Source: Mytilus galloprovincialis (taxonomy: Eukaryota > Mollusca > Bivalvia > Mytilida > Mytilidae). From it: 64,000 nt of DNA. Position 1 is the stretch's first letter. Every line of letters begins with the position of its first letter. Below, piece after piece: positions 1 through 11,689 of this stretch. The position numbers were made by a program, and so were the translations under genes. The notes beneath the pieces are model-generated. The model made no database searches, had not been told where the DNA came from, and worked only from the letters and a program-made list of their open reading frames with translations. The DNA is taken from NCBI RefSeq assembly GCF_965363235.1, contig NC_134838.1:13486441-13550440 (forward strand). The letters run 5' to 3'.

Positions 1-1190
1 CACAGATGAGCTTATATATGATCTTATAGTGATTCGGGTTGATAACCAGTTGAAAGTAAGCCAGTTTTTTGTGTGTGTAGATTTGTATTGTTTTAAACTG
101 TTATGACCTTTTAAAGTTAAATGTAGGTGTTTAATCTAAGAATTTCTTTTTTAAACTTATATACTTGTTTTATACTCAATTGGTAGTATGAAGCTACGAG
201 ATATTTTAAATATTTGAAATTGAAGGCACAATTAACAAAGCAAACGGTAGTTTCAAATACTTTTAAATAGATCTTTAAGGATAATGTACCCTTGTGTTGA
301 TCCCATGCTAAACATAACAAAAATCTCTGTACAAAGGTTATCTCGTCTTCATTCTCTGACATATTCTAGTCTGCCCTTTCATAAAATAGTGAATTTATTT
401 TAGTGTTCTATCGAACTTTCGAAAAAAATACCTGATAACCGTTCAGACAAAAAAAATATGTTGAAAAAATCTTACAGATACAGCAAGTGATTCTTAATAG
501 CTATAAGATACATTTTTCTTTTAAAATACAACTTTTAAATCTTACGAGAAACTATTCCAAGCTTAAAACTTTCACTGTAACCTCGCTCTAACTTATCCCC
601 CGGCCCTCCCAAAAAAACCAAACGAACAAACCCGCAATACTATTGTCATTCTTATAGTCAGCACTAAATTGTTCACAAACAAATGTGTTTTAAGCTGCTA
701 AAGACATATGATTCAAACGCTCAAAAAGTCCTTTGTTCTATATTTTTGCTCTCCATTTTTATGCAAAACCTTTTACATTTTTATTTTATGGGTTATTGTT
801 GAAGGTCGTACGATGACGTATGGTTGTTAACACATACTTCCTTTGGTTTCTTATGGACATTTGTCCATTGACAACAAACATAACACATCATCTACTTTAT
901 ATAAGTATTGTATAACTTACAACGTATTTTGGTGATCTTGCAAAATGATCGTAATCCCGAAAATCAAAAACATATTTTCTTATCTTAAAAGGGGGCAAGA
1001 AGGGTTCCATTAACAGGCCAATAAATAAGATTACAGTTAATTTAAAAAAAAAATAAAAAAATAGGGCTATTTTTTCTCTCATAATAACAGTAAACAGATT
1101 CACAACAATGTCAATTTCAAGAAAGCAGACAACAGTTAATTAGTCGATAACAATATCAATGATCTTGAATATAGGCCACTTTGAACTAAA
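1..1190. other. AT-rich sequence without recognised gene
   Basis: No convincing coding exon is seen; the short open frames here have low-complexity composition. About 785-890 resembles a common mussel-type interspersed repeat whose better copies lie near 43.4, 44.1 and 46.55 kb, recognised by a shared block reading TTGTTGAAGG followed by CGTACG. Confidence 0.5.
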
Positions 1191-1195
1191 ATATA

Positions 1196-1490
1196 AAGGC
1201 ACAGAACCAGGACATAGGAGCACAGAACCAGGACCGTTTTTCTCATCACCAGCACAGCGTCAGGACAATTCCGTTTAAGGAACTTGCACGACTTTTGCAA
1301 TATAATATTGTTGTAATATACTTTGCATGGTACTTATGACGCATCAGAGAAAAATTAAGCTACGAAACAGTCGTTTTATTGCCGTCCTGATACAATGTAA
1401 ACAAACCCACCAGCACAGAATCAGGACCCACCATCACCTGACAGGACCAAATCACCAGCACAGAACGTTCTCTCGCAGGACAACCATACC
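1196..1490 (+). repeat. Degenerate short tandem repeat (CAGCACAGAACCAGGAC-like)
   Basis: A motif close to CACCAGCACAGAACCAGGAC recurs at least five times (around 1200, 1220, 1245, 1410 and 1455), with irregular spacing and unrelated DNA between blocks. An open frame overlapping it (1327-1584) is a consequence of the repeat and is not called as a gene. Confidence 0.45.
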
Positions 1491-1884
1491 CACCGTGATA
1501 TCTCTCTATAATGTTCTTATACTCGTTACATTTTTCATTTTACCATTTATTAATGTTCATCTGAAAAAGTTTACAAAAATTTAACACTTCAAGATTACAA
1601 ATGTTGTATAGAAAGTGAGTAGAACTCAACACATAGTCAATAAAGCTAGAATTTCTACTAGTTGGACTACCTGTTTTTTTTTCTTTCAGTCTACCGTTTA
1701 GAATAAAAATTATGTTATTTTTTCAAAAATCAATTAATTTTCCTCCATATCCATTTACTACAGTATACGTATCTATACTATTTCGAAGCTTTGGTATACC
1801 AAGTTTATTTAAAACATTGTTGTGTTTCAGTTATGGGCGTTATTACTCATGGCTACAAAACTTTAACTATCTGTTTATAGTCAG

Positions 1885-2037
1885 TCACTTCGTTGTCTTC
1901 GAGGTACCAATTAAGATATTTAGCACGTCTTGTTTGGTCACTGTCTCATCGAAGTGAGGTTTCCGGTCTTGCGCATTGTGTCGTAATTGTTCCTCCGTGA
2001 TCGGAGCACCTTTGGACTTTACCACACTCCACTCCAT
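1885..2037 (-). CDS. Small hypothetical open frame, 50 aa
   Basis: A frame of 50 residues starts MEWSVVKSKGAPITEEQLR and ends with a Lys/Thr-rich tail. Its composition is hydrophilic and protein-like, unlike the surrounding AT-rich DNA. It lies about 420 bp downstream of the TatD fragment on the same strand. No family is recognised, and it could be an exon, a piece of a mobile element, or chance. Confidence 0.22.
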   Translation of the reverse strand: MEWSVVKSKGAPITEEQLRHNAQDRKPHFDETVTKQDVLNILIGTSKTTK

Positions 2038-2455
2038 TTTCTTTGGGAAAGTTTCATAATATTTATTTTATCCTGATCCTGATCCTGAATGTGTAGCAAC
2101 TAAGTTGATATATAATCTTATTTATGAAATGACTGTTTCAGTAGTTTATGCTGTTGAAATCCCATCAGTGCTTAAAATACTATTTCTGCAAATACTTCAA
2201 CTCGGCATTTATACATTGTATACATCAACTACACGGCAACTATATTCCGAGTCAATGACTCAATATAAAATTCAGTAGTCGTCGACTCCTGTTCCAGATA
2301 AAATCCTTGACTAATGAAAACCAGAAACACTTCCGGTGAATTTCATTAGGACAAGAGAATTAAATATAAAAATATACGCAAAAACACTCTGAGAACAGAG
2401 TCAATATAAACAGTTTCTTTATATGACGAAATAAACATATATACAACAAATACAG

Positions 2456-2950
2456 TCAGTTCCTCATCTCTACTCCCTCTTTCCATATATTTTTTGGTGT
2501 ATTTGAAAATGTAGTTTCAAAGACTTGCTCCACTGGAATGTGTAATAATTTGGAGATTTCCGCTGCTACAAAGTTGACAATATACGGATTAGTATTTTGG
2601 TTTTCTTTATATTTAATATACGGGGCATCTGATTCCAAAACTAGACGATCAATCCATTTTCTTTAATAATTTCGCGAAAATTTGGATAACGGTTGCCAAA
2701 AATAAAGGGGATGATGCCAAAAACTAAATTGATGAAATGTCCTGAAGCTGTTAAATAAATTTCTTGAGATGAAGTAAAGCAATGCCAGTGGATCTTCTGT
2801 TCTTTTGGGCAGCCGTTGACAAGGGAGGTAAGTAAAGTAAGATGAAGGGCATCATTTCCACGGCAATGTATGACGATTGGAAGACTGTTTTTTACGGCGA
2901 GTTGTAGTTGCTTCTCAAGATACTCAATTTGTTTAGATAGATTAACATTT
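2456..2950 (-). pseudogene. TatD-family metal-dependent nuclease, C-terminal fragment (TATDN2-like)
   Basis: Read on the minus strand, the fragment shows the TatD metal-binding signatures in the right order: IVIHCRGND (about 2850-2880), HWHCFTSS (about 2770-2795) and LESDAPY (about 2620-2645). The family's C-terminal helix region follows, with NPYIVNFVAAEISKL and the closing NTPKNIWK. In TatD proteins these His, Glu and Asp residues bind catalytic metals in a TIM barrel that cleaves DNA. The N-terminal HxH part is absent. One base appears missing just before LESDAPY, around 2650, so the fragment is not a single open frame. Directly upstream the sequence turns into a LINE endonuclease. It is probably a processed or duplicated copy fused to a LINE; a diverged exon is less likely. 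Confidence 0.7.
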
Positions 2951-4860
2951 CTATCGGAAGTGTCAAGTCCATCATTTAATTCATTAAAATCTGTGATATT
3001 ATTTTCAAAAGAATTATCCTGAGCAATGTTATAAAATCAGACACATTTCCCGTGCGACTATTACAATCGCCAAGCATAATAATATAGTTTGTTTAACTAT
3101 AAAAATTTTGTAATTCAAATTCAATTTCAGTAAATGCATCTTCTGATGCATAATGAAGTATTTACATGTGAGATATATATAATTCCAAAAATAGCATCAT
3201 TAGGTAAATCTTAAACTTGTTTGTCTATACTAAACCAAAGTACAAATTGGCAGTCCGACTGAATATATTATACTTATCTAAATATTCTTTAAAACCTAAA
3301 GCAATACCACCAAATTTGTGGTTTGCTAGCTTCTTTCTATTTTTAAAGTGAAAAATAAAATTATCGCAGTCTACTTCGTCTACATCATCACATACAATGT
3401 CATGTTTATCTTATAATGACTTAAATTCCGGGTACAGCAGTTTTATTTTAATACCACGTACATTTAATGACAGATGTTCAATAGTTCTATTGTGAACATC
3501 AATATCTTTATTTACAGGTAATGAACACGAGTGAAGGTTGCTAGTTTGTTTACACTGGTCATTTCTAACGGTACTGTCAAATCCTTCACGGCATACCTAG
3601 TACGGGCCTTTTCGGGGTCCTCTGTGGGGTTGTTAATATTTTGGCTGGTTGAATTCTCTCGGTCGAGCACCATGTTCGTTGTGTTGGTGGCGTGAACGTG
3701 TCTGTCTATCGTTAATGTCCATTTCTTTAGTGGTGTCTTTTGGTGTAAATTCGTTCCCTTCAATAAATAAGCGGTCCTTCTTAAAGAAAGCCTTTTGTCT
3801 TTGACAACGTACCTTTTGGAATGGGGCCACAGTGCCTTTCTACGGTCGTTTATCTTCTTCGGAAACTGTTCATTTATACCATATTTTGTGTCTTTTAATT
3901 CTCTAACCGCTCTCTGTACGAGTTTTCGCTGCTTGAAATTTACAAATGTACATACTATTGGTTTTCTAACAAATTAAATAGAACCGTCAGGACTTTTGTT
4001 TGGTGAATTCTTTACCGAAACGATGAGCTCGACGAAACTTCGGTAATGTTTCCTTTTTTAATTTCACTGATAATTTTCTCTGTTTCCTCCGACTGTTCAG
4101 ACTCGTCATACATTGGGATACCCGTAACAATCAAATTCTCCCGCATCGAACTAGTTTGAAGATCTAGTTGTCTTTCGTTGAGATCTTCGAAATCTGTTTG
4201 TAGTCTAGCAATAGTTTTGATTGCTTCTTCGTTTTCAGAGCGGATCTCTGTCAGGTTTTTTTTTTACTTCTCGGACATCCTTTTTGTTATTTTCGAATTC
4301 TGCATTGATAAAATTCAAACCTTTTTCAACCTCGTTCACTCATTTATTGATACTCTCGATACCTTTGACCATACTGTTTACCGTTTTATCAAATTTGTTA
4401 AGTTTTTAGGTTAGTTTGTCAATTTTTGATATTTTCTCACATATCATGTCTACTCGTTAAAATTTCCCTCCGTTATCTACAAAAGTTGGATTCATAGTCG
4501 AGTGCATCATTGGCTGCATGTAGGTATTGTGTGGGGTACCAGGAAAAAAACCTAGGGTTGATGGTGTTGGCGAGGTTTTTAAGAGATTTGGATTCTGTAC
4601 ATTATGGAATTGATGATAATTTCTATTATGTTCGACCATTGGAGATTCGTGAACAGGAGTACTTTGTACATGTTTGACCCAGGTTTAATTGGATTGTCAG
4701 TAGATTTAAGATTCTTACTTTTGTTTACACTTTTGATTACACTATTACTATCAGTGTGAGTACTATTCGATTTCCTTTTATTTGGTTTCTCACCACTTGT
4801 GTTCTGTCCGTTTGATTTATTCCTTTTCCTTTTTGGTTTATCACTTTTCTTTGGATTCAT
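2940..4860 (-). mobile_element. Non-LTR retrotransposon (LINE), 5' part: ORF1 and start of ORF2 endonuclease
   Basis: On the minus strand an ORF1 begins at 4860 with a Lys/Ser/Asn-rich basic leader (MNPKKSDKPKRKRNK). A coiled-coil-like stretch rich in Lys/Glu/Asn follows (about 4450-4150), then a segment around 3800-3900 reading NEQFPKKINDRRKALWP, typical of the RNA-binding part of L1/Tx1-like ORF1 proteins. ORF2 begins near 3480 with SLNVRGIK, a common start of the exonuclease-endonuclease-phosphatase domain, and carries the LGDCNSRTG motif near 3070. The frames are interrupted in several places and no reverse transcriptase follows, because the copy joins a TatD fragment at about 2940-3030. 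The clade (L1/Tx1-like) is an inference from motif style. Confidence 0.65.
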
Positions 4861-5589
4861 AAAAACTGTCTATTTATTTTTCACCAGAATGAACTAAAAG
4901 ATTTTGTCAAAACCACATGTAAACACATCATAATCCATTTTGAAATTCAAAATTTGGGGAGCGAAAATATAGTCGACATTTTATTTCACACATGCGCATT
5001 GACTAGCTACTTAACATTCATATTTGAATAGATATTTTAATTTCCCCGTAGAAAATCTAATTAGGTTATGGTGTATAAAATTGAATAAAATGATTTTTAC
5101 CGTCAACTGTTTTTATACTTTTTTCGCCATCCAGTAAATAAATTGAGAACAAAAATTATTGCATTATAGATTACTTGCATAAACAGGTATATTCAATATT
5201 TATGTTTTGGATTGCTGTTTTCTGCAATTGAAGGCTACTATAATTGCATAACCTTTCATAAAAAGGATTCTTAAATGACGACATTGCAAACACAGTGTCA
5301 GATCTTTTAAGTAAAAGAAAGATAACTCTTTATCTTTTTTTAAACTACTCATTAAAGGTATCGTTGATTCTATTCTAAAAAATCATCATCGAACTATACC
5401 AAAACCTTATTAATAAATATGCCGTATCAACTTTGTATATCTTTATTCTCATAAAGCAAATGTATTACATCAGTAGAATAACAACAATAACTATGTACAA
5501 TATATACAAAACAAAGAGAGACGAGAAAAAGTCACTAGCCAGGAGGACAAACAAAAGTATTAATACTTTTTATAAATAATCAAAGTTTT

Positions 5590-6355
5590 TTCAGGACTAG
5601 TTTTCGTGAGATGCGAGATGGAGTTTTCCCTACAAAACAATCTTGGAAAATCATAGTAAATAATACTGTAGACAAAGTACAAAGTGATGAATGGACTCGT
5701 CGAATACAGAGTGACAATAACTTTTCTCGTTTTAGAAATATTCACCTCTCGGTCAAAGTCCCTGATTTCTGGAAATGCGCTAGATCATCAAGAGAAATCA
5801 TAAACGCATACTTCATAACAAAATTACTAACTGACATCCCTAATAACACGGGAAGCACTTGCGAGCTATGCGACAGACCATTTCTAGATGTGTACGTACA
5901 TGCGTGTTGTAGTTGTTGTGGTACTCAATCAATCAGAGACGCATGGTGGGATTTCATTATTGAAAGGTTTCCTTTGCAATTATTTGTCGAACTGAATTCA
6001 TACGATGATGAACATTTATACTGCATTCTTTTGGGCAAGCACATAACAACAGTAAATATCGACACTGACAGTTTTCGTAGTTTGTGCCACGTACACGTTG
6101 CACTCTGTGTTGCTGAGTATAGCAGGATAACGAGAAGGATGATACAGTAGCGTGCTAAGTACATGAACTGTCGGTAGTGAGAGCAATTTTCTTAAAACGT
6201 TCTTTTGGTAATATGCTATAGTTGTTGTAAATATTGTAATATTGTAATATTGTATTGTGTTGCCTGTTTTGTAAACTTTTGTAATTTAATGTGTTAACAT
6301 ATATGTTGTTCATTGAATCTCTTGATAGAGGAAATAAAGAAATGAATGAATGAGA
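5590..6355 (+). mobile_element. LINE 3' end: C-terminal part of ORF2 plus 3' UTR
   Basis: The open frame at 5611-6150 (179 aa) ends a LINE ORF2. It has a Trp/Lys region (TKQSWKIIVNNTVDKVQ) and a cysteine cluster CELCDRPFLDVYVHACCSCCG, similar in layout to the zinc-knuckle-like tail after the reverse transcriptase in mollusc jockey/CR1-like elements. About 200 bp of AT-rich 3' UTR follows and ends at a short AATGAATGAATGA tail (6338-6352), a typical LINE 3' terminus. The copy is 5'-truncated, with no reverse transcriptase in front of it. It is opposite in strand to the LINE at 2.9-4.9 kb and is a separate insertion. Confidence 0.65.
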
Positions 6356-6359
6356 TAAC

Positions 6360-7380
6360 CCTCCTAAGACTTTCGATAGTCAATCCATTCAATTCAACTA
6401 TAATTATATATATAAATGAATTATGAAGCATGTGGAATTATGCATTAACGATTTTTCGAAGTCTGTTTGATTTCATGTGAGAGATTTGAAAAATCTTAAA
6501 CATGATGTCACCTGGATATTAATGATTTATTATTGAATAAATCGGCCAAAGACATGTTTTAATGGTTAATCACTTACCTCACTTTTCAAAGTTGACATTC
6601 TTTACTTTCTAGTAACTAAACACGATTAACACACGCGTAACCCATAATGTTAAGAGAACAATACTTGTTTTTCCGGTGAAACGAAGTACCTGAATGTATT
6701 GCGTTGGAAAAATATAGTATGTAAAACAAATCGACCTACCTTATAATCTGTCTCAATAGTTCAATGCACAAATTGTATCTGAATATTAGTGTTTCTTGGT
6801 AAAATATATTGAACCAATGTATACTACGACCTTCTTATATAACATGGTTGTATTAACTTTGTTTACAAATCTACAGATCCTCCTTTACCATATAGCAAAC
6901 AGGATAAAAGCTACATCTTTCACTTAATGTCTTATAAACACGTTTGAAGTAACATACATTTAACATTATTTTTTTGACTTCTTACTTACAACGTAATATT
7001 CTAATTGATCTATACCTTGCAGCTTTAAACAGATGTAAGCCATGGAAACAAAGTGTAAAAATAAGTTTTCAAATTTTTAAGATAACTTTTGTATTTATGT
7101 TTCTTGGTAACATATATTTTTACACCACACCAACTAAACACATGAAAACATGAATTGTTGAATTGAGTTGATAGTTAAAAGCTAATAAAACGTAAATTGA
7201 AATATTGCACACCTGTTTTAGAAATGTTGAAATACTAGTATTTCATAGCAGAGAACATTTCTTTTTGTGTATTTCATTTCATTTCACTTACTTCAAATTT
7301 TGATAATTGATAGCTTAGACTAGTGGACAAGTAGATTGTACCAAAGACTATATAATCAAACACATGGCCCTTTTTTTTTG
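6360..7380. other. AT-rich intergenic or intronic sequence
   Basis: No gene, tandem array or clear inverted repeat is seen. Short blocks (around 6740, 6940 and 7010) weakly resemble 10.07-10.40 kb, suggesting an old degenerate duplication. Confidence 0.35.
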
Positions 7381-7387
7381 TTCATTG

Positions 7388-7657
7388 CTAGTCAAAGTCA
7401 TCACTATCCCCTTTTTGAAGTGGTTTTATGGTATGAATGGTTTCAAATTTTGTTATGTTGAGACCTTTTCCACATGTGGCTGACTTTAACATATATGGGT
7501 TTTGAACACTATCGAGGTCCGTACAGTGACATATAATTACATACATTAATGTCAATTGGACGGTTGTGGATTTTGGTCCCATTTTGAGAGTGAAAATATT
7601 ATTCATAATGGTCGACAAACAGAAATTAGTTGCGTATTTGATAATTTCAAGACACAT
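7388..7657 (-). CDS. Possible terminal exon of unrecognised gene
   Basis: An 89-residue frame ends in an acidic tail (KPLQKGDSDDFD, then stop). It is preceded by a usable acceptor (CTATTAG) and has less biased composition than its surroundings. It contains HCTDLDSVQNPYMLKSATCGKG, which I do not recognise. Three more - strand frames (7842-8066, 8549-8986, 10851-11074) could belong to the same gene, but no splice chain was confirmed. It may equally be a remnant or chance. Confidence 0.28.
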   Translation of the reverse strand: MCLEIIKYATNFCLSTIMNNIFTLKMGPKSTTVQLTLMYVIICHCTDLDSVQNPYMLKSATCGKGLNITKFETIHTIKPLQKGDSDDFD

Positions 7658-7841
7658 CTAATAGTCCAGTTATAATAAATCGATCCCTTGCATAATATTT
7701 TTTTTTTAAATGGGGAAACGAATTATAATCAGATTGTACAGTTCATCCCCTGCCTTTTTTCTTTTATCTTAAAATTTACATTGATCACTTTTATAACTGT
7801 ACAATTTTGAAAAAGTTTCATATAAGATATGGGCAGAAAAT

Positions 7842-8018
7842 TCAAAGCATCGACCAACAAAAAGTAGACTGCATATGGAATCTTTTCGGCACAACTGACA
7901 TTACATCCTCCAGTCTAAACATAGCATCGTTTCTTCCATGTAATATACCATGTGCATAGGACTTCCGTTCAATGAATTTAACTAGTGTATTAAAGCAAAG
8001 AATGTATTTGATTTTATT
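7842..8018 (-). CDS. Possible exon of unrecognised gene
   Basis: An acceptor-like CTTTAATACACTAG is followed by an open stretch encoding VKFIERKSYAHGILHGRND and ending FHMQSTFCWSML, then stop. A run of about 17 C lies just outside (8040-8054). No family is recognised. It was noted because it is on the same strand as the frames on either side. Confidence 0.22.
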   Translation of the reverse strand, partial: NKIKYILCFNTLVKFIERKSYAHGILHGRNDAMFRLEDVMSVVPKRFHMQSTFCWSML

Positions 8019-8199
8019 CCAAGTAATATGCAAGTTCCACCCCCCCCCCCCCCCAGCATTTTTCATTAAAAATCACTGGTAATCATAACAATAGACGCCT
8101 ACAATGTTTAAGGAGATTAAGTTAACGAATTTGTTGCAGTACAATAACAATTGTCTGCACTGAAAACACCGACGCTTATATTACAACAGTTCAGCACTG

Positions 8200-8440
8200 A
8201 TTTTTTTAAAACCTCCCTATCTTTTGATATTGAAGAGAGCTGTCAAGTAGCTTAGAACACATAACTTCTGAATCTGTTTTTCATTTTACAACTTCATAAA
8301 TGTTATATTTTCACTTATCTTAATAACGTTGTATTATAACATCCTATAAAACAGTTTGAAGAAACATTATTTATTTAACTCTTTTACTGACATTTGCTGA
8401 TTAGTATTTGTTTGCACCTAACATTTAACCTATATAATTT
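8200..8440. repeat. Old direct duplication, copy 1 (partner 10115-10330)
   Basis: Blocks such as TCTTTTGATATT, TTTTCACTTATCT, AAACAGTTTGAA and TTTTACTGACATTT occur in the same order and similar spacing here and at 10115-10330. The two are diverged copies of one segment about 1.9 kb apart. Confidence 0.5.
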
Positions 8441-8548
8441 AGTCGTTGATGGCTACATTGATAGTAGGTGCGTTTGATAACACTGAGGTACTGAAACTTT
8501 CGGGTTACTTAATATTCTACATAATATTAAAACAAAAACTAATGTCAT

Positions 8549-8986
8549 TTATAAATAAGCTAACATTAGATTTTGATATGTAACTGACATGACTGAGGTG
8601 GATCTGCACTTGTCATTAATCGTGTTCAAATGGAATGTTAAACTTCTTCCGACGGTAATAGCAAAAGCAAAGCGCTGCATGGCAGTTTTGAAATTTCCTT
8701 GCAGAGTAAAACACGACTTTGCATTATCATGATTAATATTTAATGTATTTCCTCCTATACAAGAGGATGAAATATTACATATTAAAATTGCGTAGAAAAA
8801 ATAAACAATCGATATATATGCGAGAAGAAAACTGACACCAAATCTTAACATTATCAGGAAAAATAGAAAAATCGGAAAGTTTTTATCCAATAGCAAAATT
8901 AAAAGCGAAAACACATCAAACGAATGGAAACAATTGTCAGATTCCTGACGTAGGTCAAGCGCTATATGACACTCATAACAGACCAT
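8549..8986 (-). CDS. Hypothetical open frame, 145 aa, possible secreted or membrane protein
   Basis: From an internal Met the frame begins MLRFGVSFLLAYISIVYFF, which looks like a signal peptide or membrane segment, then continues through a moderately polar region with several cysteines (CNISSSC, KSCF, DKCRST). No homologue is recognised. A short + strand frame at 8590-8733 (48 codons with stop) overlaps part of it, so the coding strand is unsure. It may be one exon of a - strand gene with the neighbouring frames, or chance in AT-rich DNA. Confidence 0.22.
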   Translation of the reverse strand: MVCYECHIALDLRQESDNCFHSFDVFSLLILLLDKNFPIFLFFLIMLRFGVSFLLAYISIVYFFYAILICNISSSCIGGNTLNINHDNAKSCFTLQGNFKTAMQRFAFAITVGRSLTFHLNTINDKCRSTSVMSVTYQNLMLAYL

Positions 8987-9229
8987 ACAAGATTATCTGC
9001 ACAAAACTTAAGTAATGTGGAAAGGAAAACAATACAGAACGGACGCCTTTGAACCGAGCTAGAGCCGACTATCAGAACATAGATTATATTTCTATCGAAG
9101 GGTTTGCGTCAACTTAAGTATGATGTTTAGATTCTCTTGATGAATAATCACTCGATAAAATAGTCGTTTGTTTTTGCTGTATTTTAGTCAGGTAGTATTT
9201 TCATTTTAGCGGCAGTTCTAACATTGCCA

Positions 9230-9990
9230 TTTAGGCGGGAGCCATAAAACCAGGTCCAGCCCATTATTGTTTCATCAAATGTCTAGTAACAAGTCAGGAA
9301 TATAGCAGAAGTGATTATCCACAGTCCGTTTTTATTAATATTTGCGTTTGCTTTTTTTGTAGTTAATTTTTTCTGTTGTTCCATTGGTTTCCTCTAATAA
9401 CATTCACGGTACCATTTTTTCTGCACCAGATGCGCATTTCGACAATACATGTCTCTTCAGTGATGCTCGTGGCCAAAATATTTGAAATACAAAGTTTATA
9501 TAAAAGATGCAGAGCTATAATCCAAAAGGTCCAAAAAGTATAGCAAAACGCGTGAAAGGAATCAGAGCTTTGCAAGAGATAGATACATTCCTTAATTTAT
9601 AATAATTTTTAACAATTAGTAACAGCAAATTTTGATTACACAAACAATCCTTATTTTCACGCCAGTACCGTACTGGCTACTGGGCTGGTTATACACTCGG
9701 GGACTAACAGTCCACCAGCAGAGTCATAGACCCAGTGGTAGTAATAACATTAACGGTACCAATTTTTCTGCACCAGATCCGCATTTCGACAAAACATGTC
9801 TCTTCAGTGATGCTCGTGGCCAAAATATTTGAAATCCAAAGTTTATATAAAAGATGACAGTTTATATATAACACGTGATGTGTTTGTTTCTCTCGGTTGT
9901 AGATTGTTATCCGGATTTGTTTTTGTTTAATCGAATTATGACTATTGAAAAGTTGTATACTACTGTTGCCTTTATTTGTGGGTGAAACAA
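9230..9990 (+). repeat. Composite of interspersed mussel-type repeats
   Basis: 9230-9300 (ACCAGGTCCAGCCCA... AAGTCAGGAA) and 9880-9990 (TTGTAGATTGTTATCCGGATTTG) match the two ends of the repeat at 11270-11560. Between them are two copies of another repeat, 9405-9515 and 9742-9862, sharing GCGCATTTCGACAA followed by GTCTCTTCAGTGATGCTCG. A segment at 9651-9740 (CTACTGGGCTGGTTATAC... CCACCAGCAG) recurs at 25.12 and 25.46 kb. The arrangement suggests one repeat opened by insertion of others. Confidence 0.6.
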
Positions 9991-10114
9991 GATTTGTTAA
10001 ATGATGGTTATAATATTCTAACGGAATAAAATACCGTATTTGCATTGAATAACATGTAAATGTACTGAAAATACCTACCCCAAAATTTGTTTCAATAGTA
10101 AAACACTTATATTT

Positions 10115-10330
10115 AAACCGTTCTTTTTCTTTTGATATTAAAGAGCGCTGAATAGTAACTGATGAATTCTTTTTTCTTTATCAATACGGTAAATGATGCA
10201 ACTTTCACTTATCTAAATAACTTTGACTAATAACATGCTATTAAACAGTTTGAAAAAATTAGCAGTTAACATGATTTATTTTACTATTTTACTGACATTT
10301 CCTGGATACAACTTGTTTACACTGCAATTC
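10115..10330. repeat. Old direct duplication, copy 2 (partner 8200-8440)
   Basis: Shares ordered blocks with 8200-8440 in the same orientation. It is diverged by substitutions and small indels. Confidence 0.5.
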
Positions 10331-10850
10331 TAATCATTATCAAAATGGAAACCTTTTTGAGTTCAGGTATGGAAACAAAATCTATAAATTTATCGAACTG
10401 AGTTAAAAAATATAGTAGCACATTTTACAAATTGAAAAACAATATCATACGTACATTACAATGACTATCTTTTGCTTTAAACTGTTTGGACTATTTCACA
10501 GTAAAAGAATGTCCTATTCATTTTGGTTGAAATTTGTAATTGATCAGAGTGTGTAATCAATAGGAGTCGTTTCGTTAAAGTCATATGAAACTACAAATTC
10601 AAAATTAAATGAAAATGTTTTATTTGCTTGAATAGTTAAGTTTTACCCTTGAATAAGTGATCGTGCACTCTTTTTCAAAAGAAAATCCTTTGTATTATCA
10701 AAATCATCATTAACGTACAGATACGAGTATTGACTCAAATATAAAAGATCAAATCTTGCATGCATTAGTTCAATAATTTCAATAACTTTAAAATTTCAAA
10801 AAACCTCGTTTCATGACTTAAGTCTTGAGGGTCATACCCCCAATATTTAC

Positions 10851-11074
10851 TAGTATAAAGATTTTAGTGTGAAACGGTAATTTTGTTATCAATAATAATT
10901 CCAACAATTCTTGTCCACCAGTCTCAAGATTCGTGTTCTGCCAACAGTATTTGTAATGCTGTAACGGTTTTCGTCTGAAAGGATAACTGTCTTGATTGCT
11001 GATGTCGACAATTTTGACGATGTGTGGCTCACTGCAGTCGTTCAGGGCGATCACGTGTCGTGAGAATATGACAT
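10851..11074 (-). CDS. Likely internal exon of unrecognised gene
   Basis: Read on the minus strand, a strong pyrimidine-rich acceptor (GTTTTCGTTGTCCTTTCAG) ends at 11075. A frame follows encoding VIFSRHVIALNDCSEPHIV, KIVDISNQDSYPFRRKPLQ and CWQNTNLETGGQELLELLL. It is clearly more GC-rich than its surroundings and its composition looks like folded protein. A possible donor (CTA|GTAAAT) lies at 10851. The continuing frame would run to 10818. No domain is recognised and the partner exons are uncertain. Confidence 0.4.
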
Positions 11075-11269
11075 CTGAAAGGACAACGAAAACTCAGGTT
11101 ACAAGAAATTGATCAACGCCGGACTTTATCATTACTGATTGATACCTTTCATGATAACTATAAGCATTTAGTAATGTTCTATTGCATTGTTTATTTGTAT
11201 ATTTCTCTGTCCTGAATGTTCTTCTATTTATTGTCATTTTAATGTAATATTTAACATTGCAAAAGCGCG

Positions 11270-11640
11270 AGGTTTGGCTAGCCACAAAACCAGGTTCAAC
11301 TCACCATTTTTTCTTCGTCCTGTAGCAAGTCAGGAAAATGTCAGCTGTTATCTTATTTTTCGTTTCTCTGTGTGTTGCATTGTTGTTTTGTTTTTTGTAG
11401 CACTTCACTGTTTCTGTTATTTTGTTGTTTTCCTCTCATACTTGATGTGTTTCCCTCAGTTTTAGATTGTAACCCGGATTTGCTTTCTCTCAAACGATTT
11501 ATGACTTTCGAACAGCGGTATAGTACTGTTGCCTTTATTGATCGCTGCTTAATGATGATTGTCTGACAGATTGTTTTTCGTAGAGGTGTCGTTTATATGT
11601 TCTTGTTTTTATATATAGGTTGTCAAGATATCCCAATAGC
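11270..11640 (+). repeat. Interspersed mussel-type repeat
   Basis: Contains ACAAAACCAGGTTCAACTCA, a block TCTGTGTGTTGCATTGTTG and GATTGTAACCCGGATTTG. The same blocks appear, disrupted, at 9230-9990, and a middle part recurs at 18310-18380. The open frames here are low-complexity Phe/Cys/Val-rich and are not genes. Confidence 0.6.
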
Positions 11641-11689
11641 ATGCGTGTGAATTCCGGCGAGGGAAGAACAAAAATGTGTTCCCACCAAT

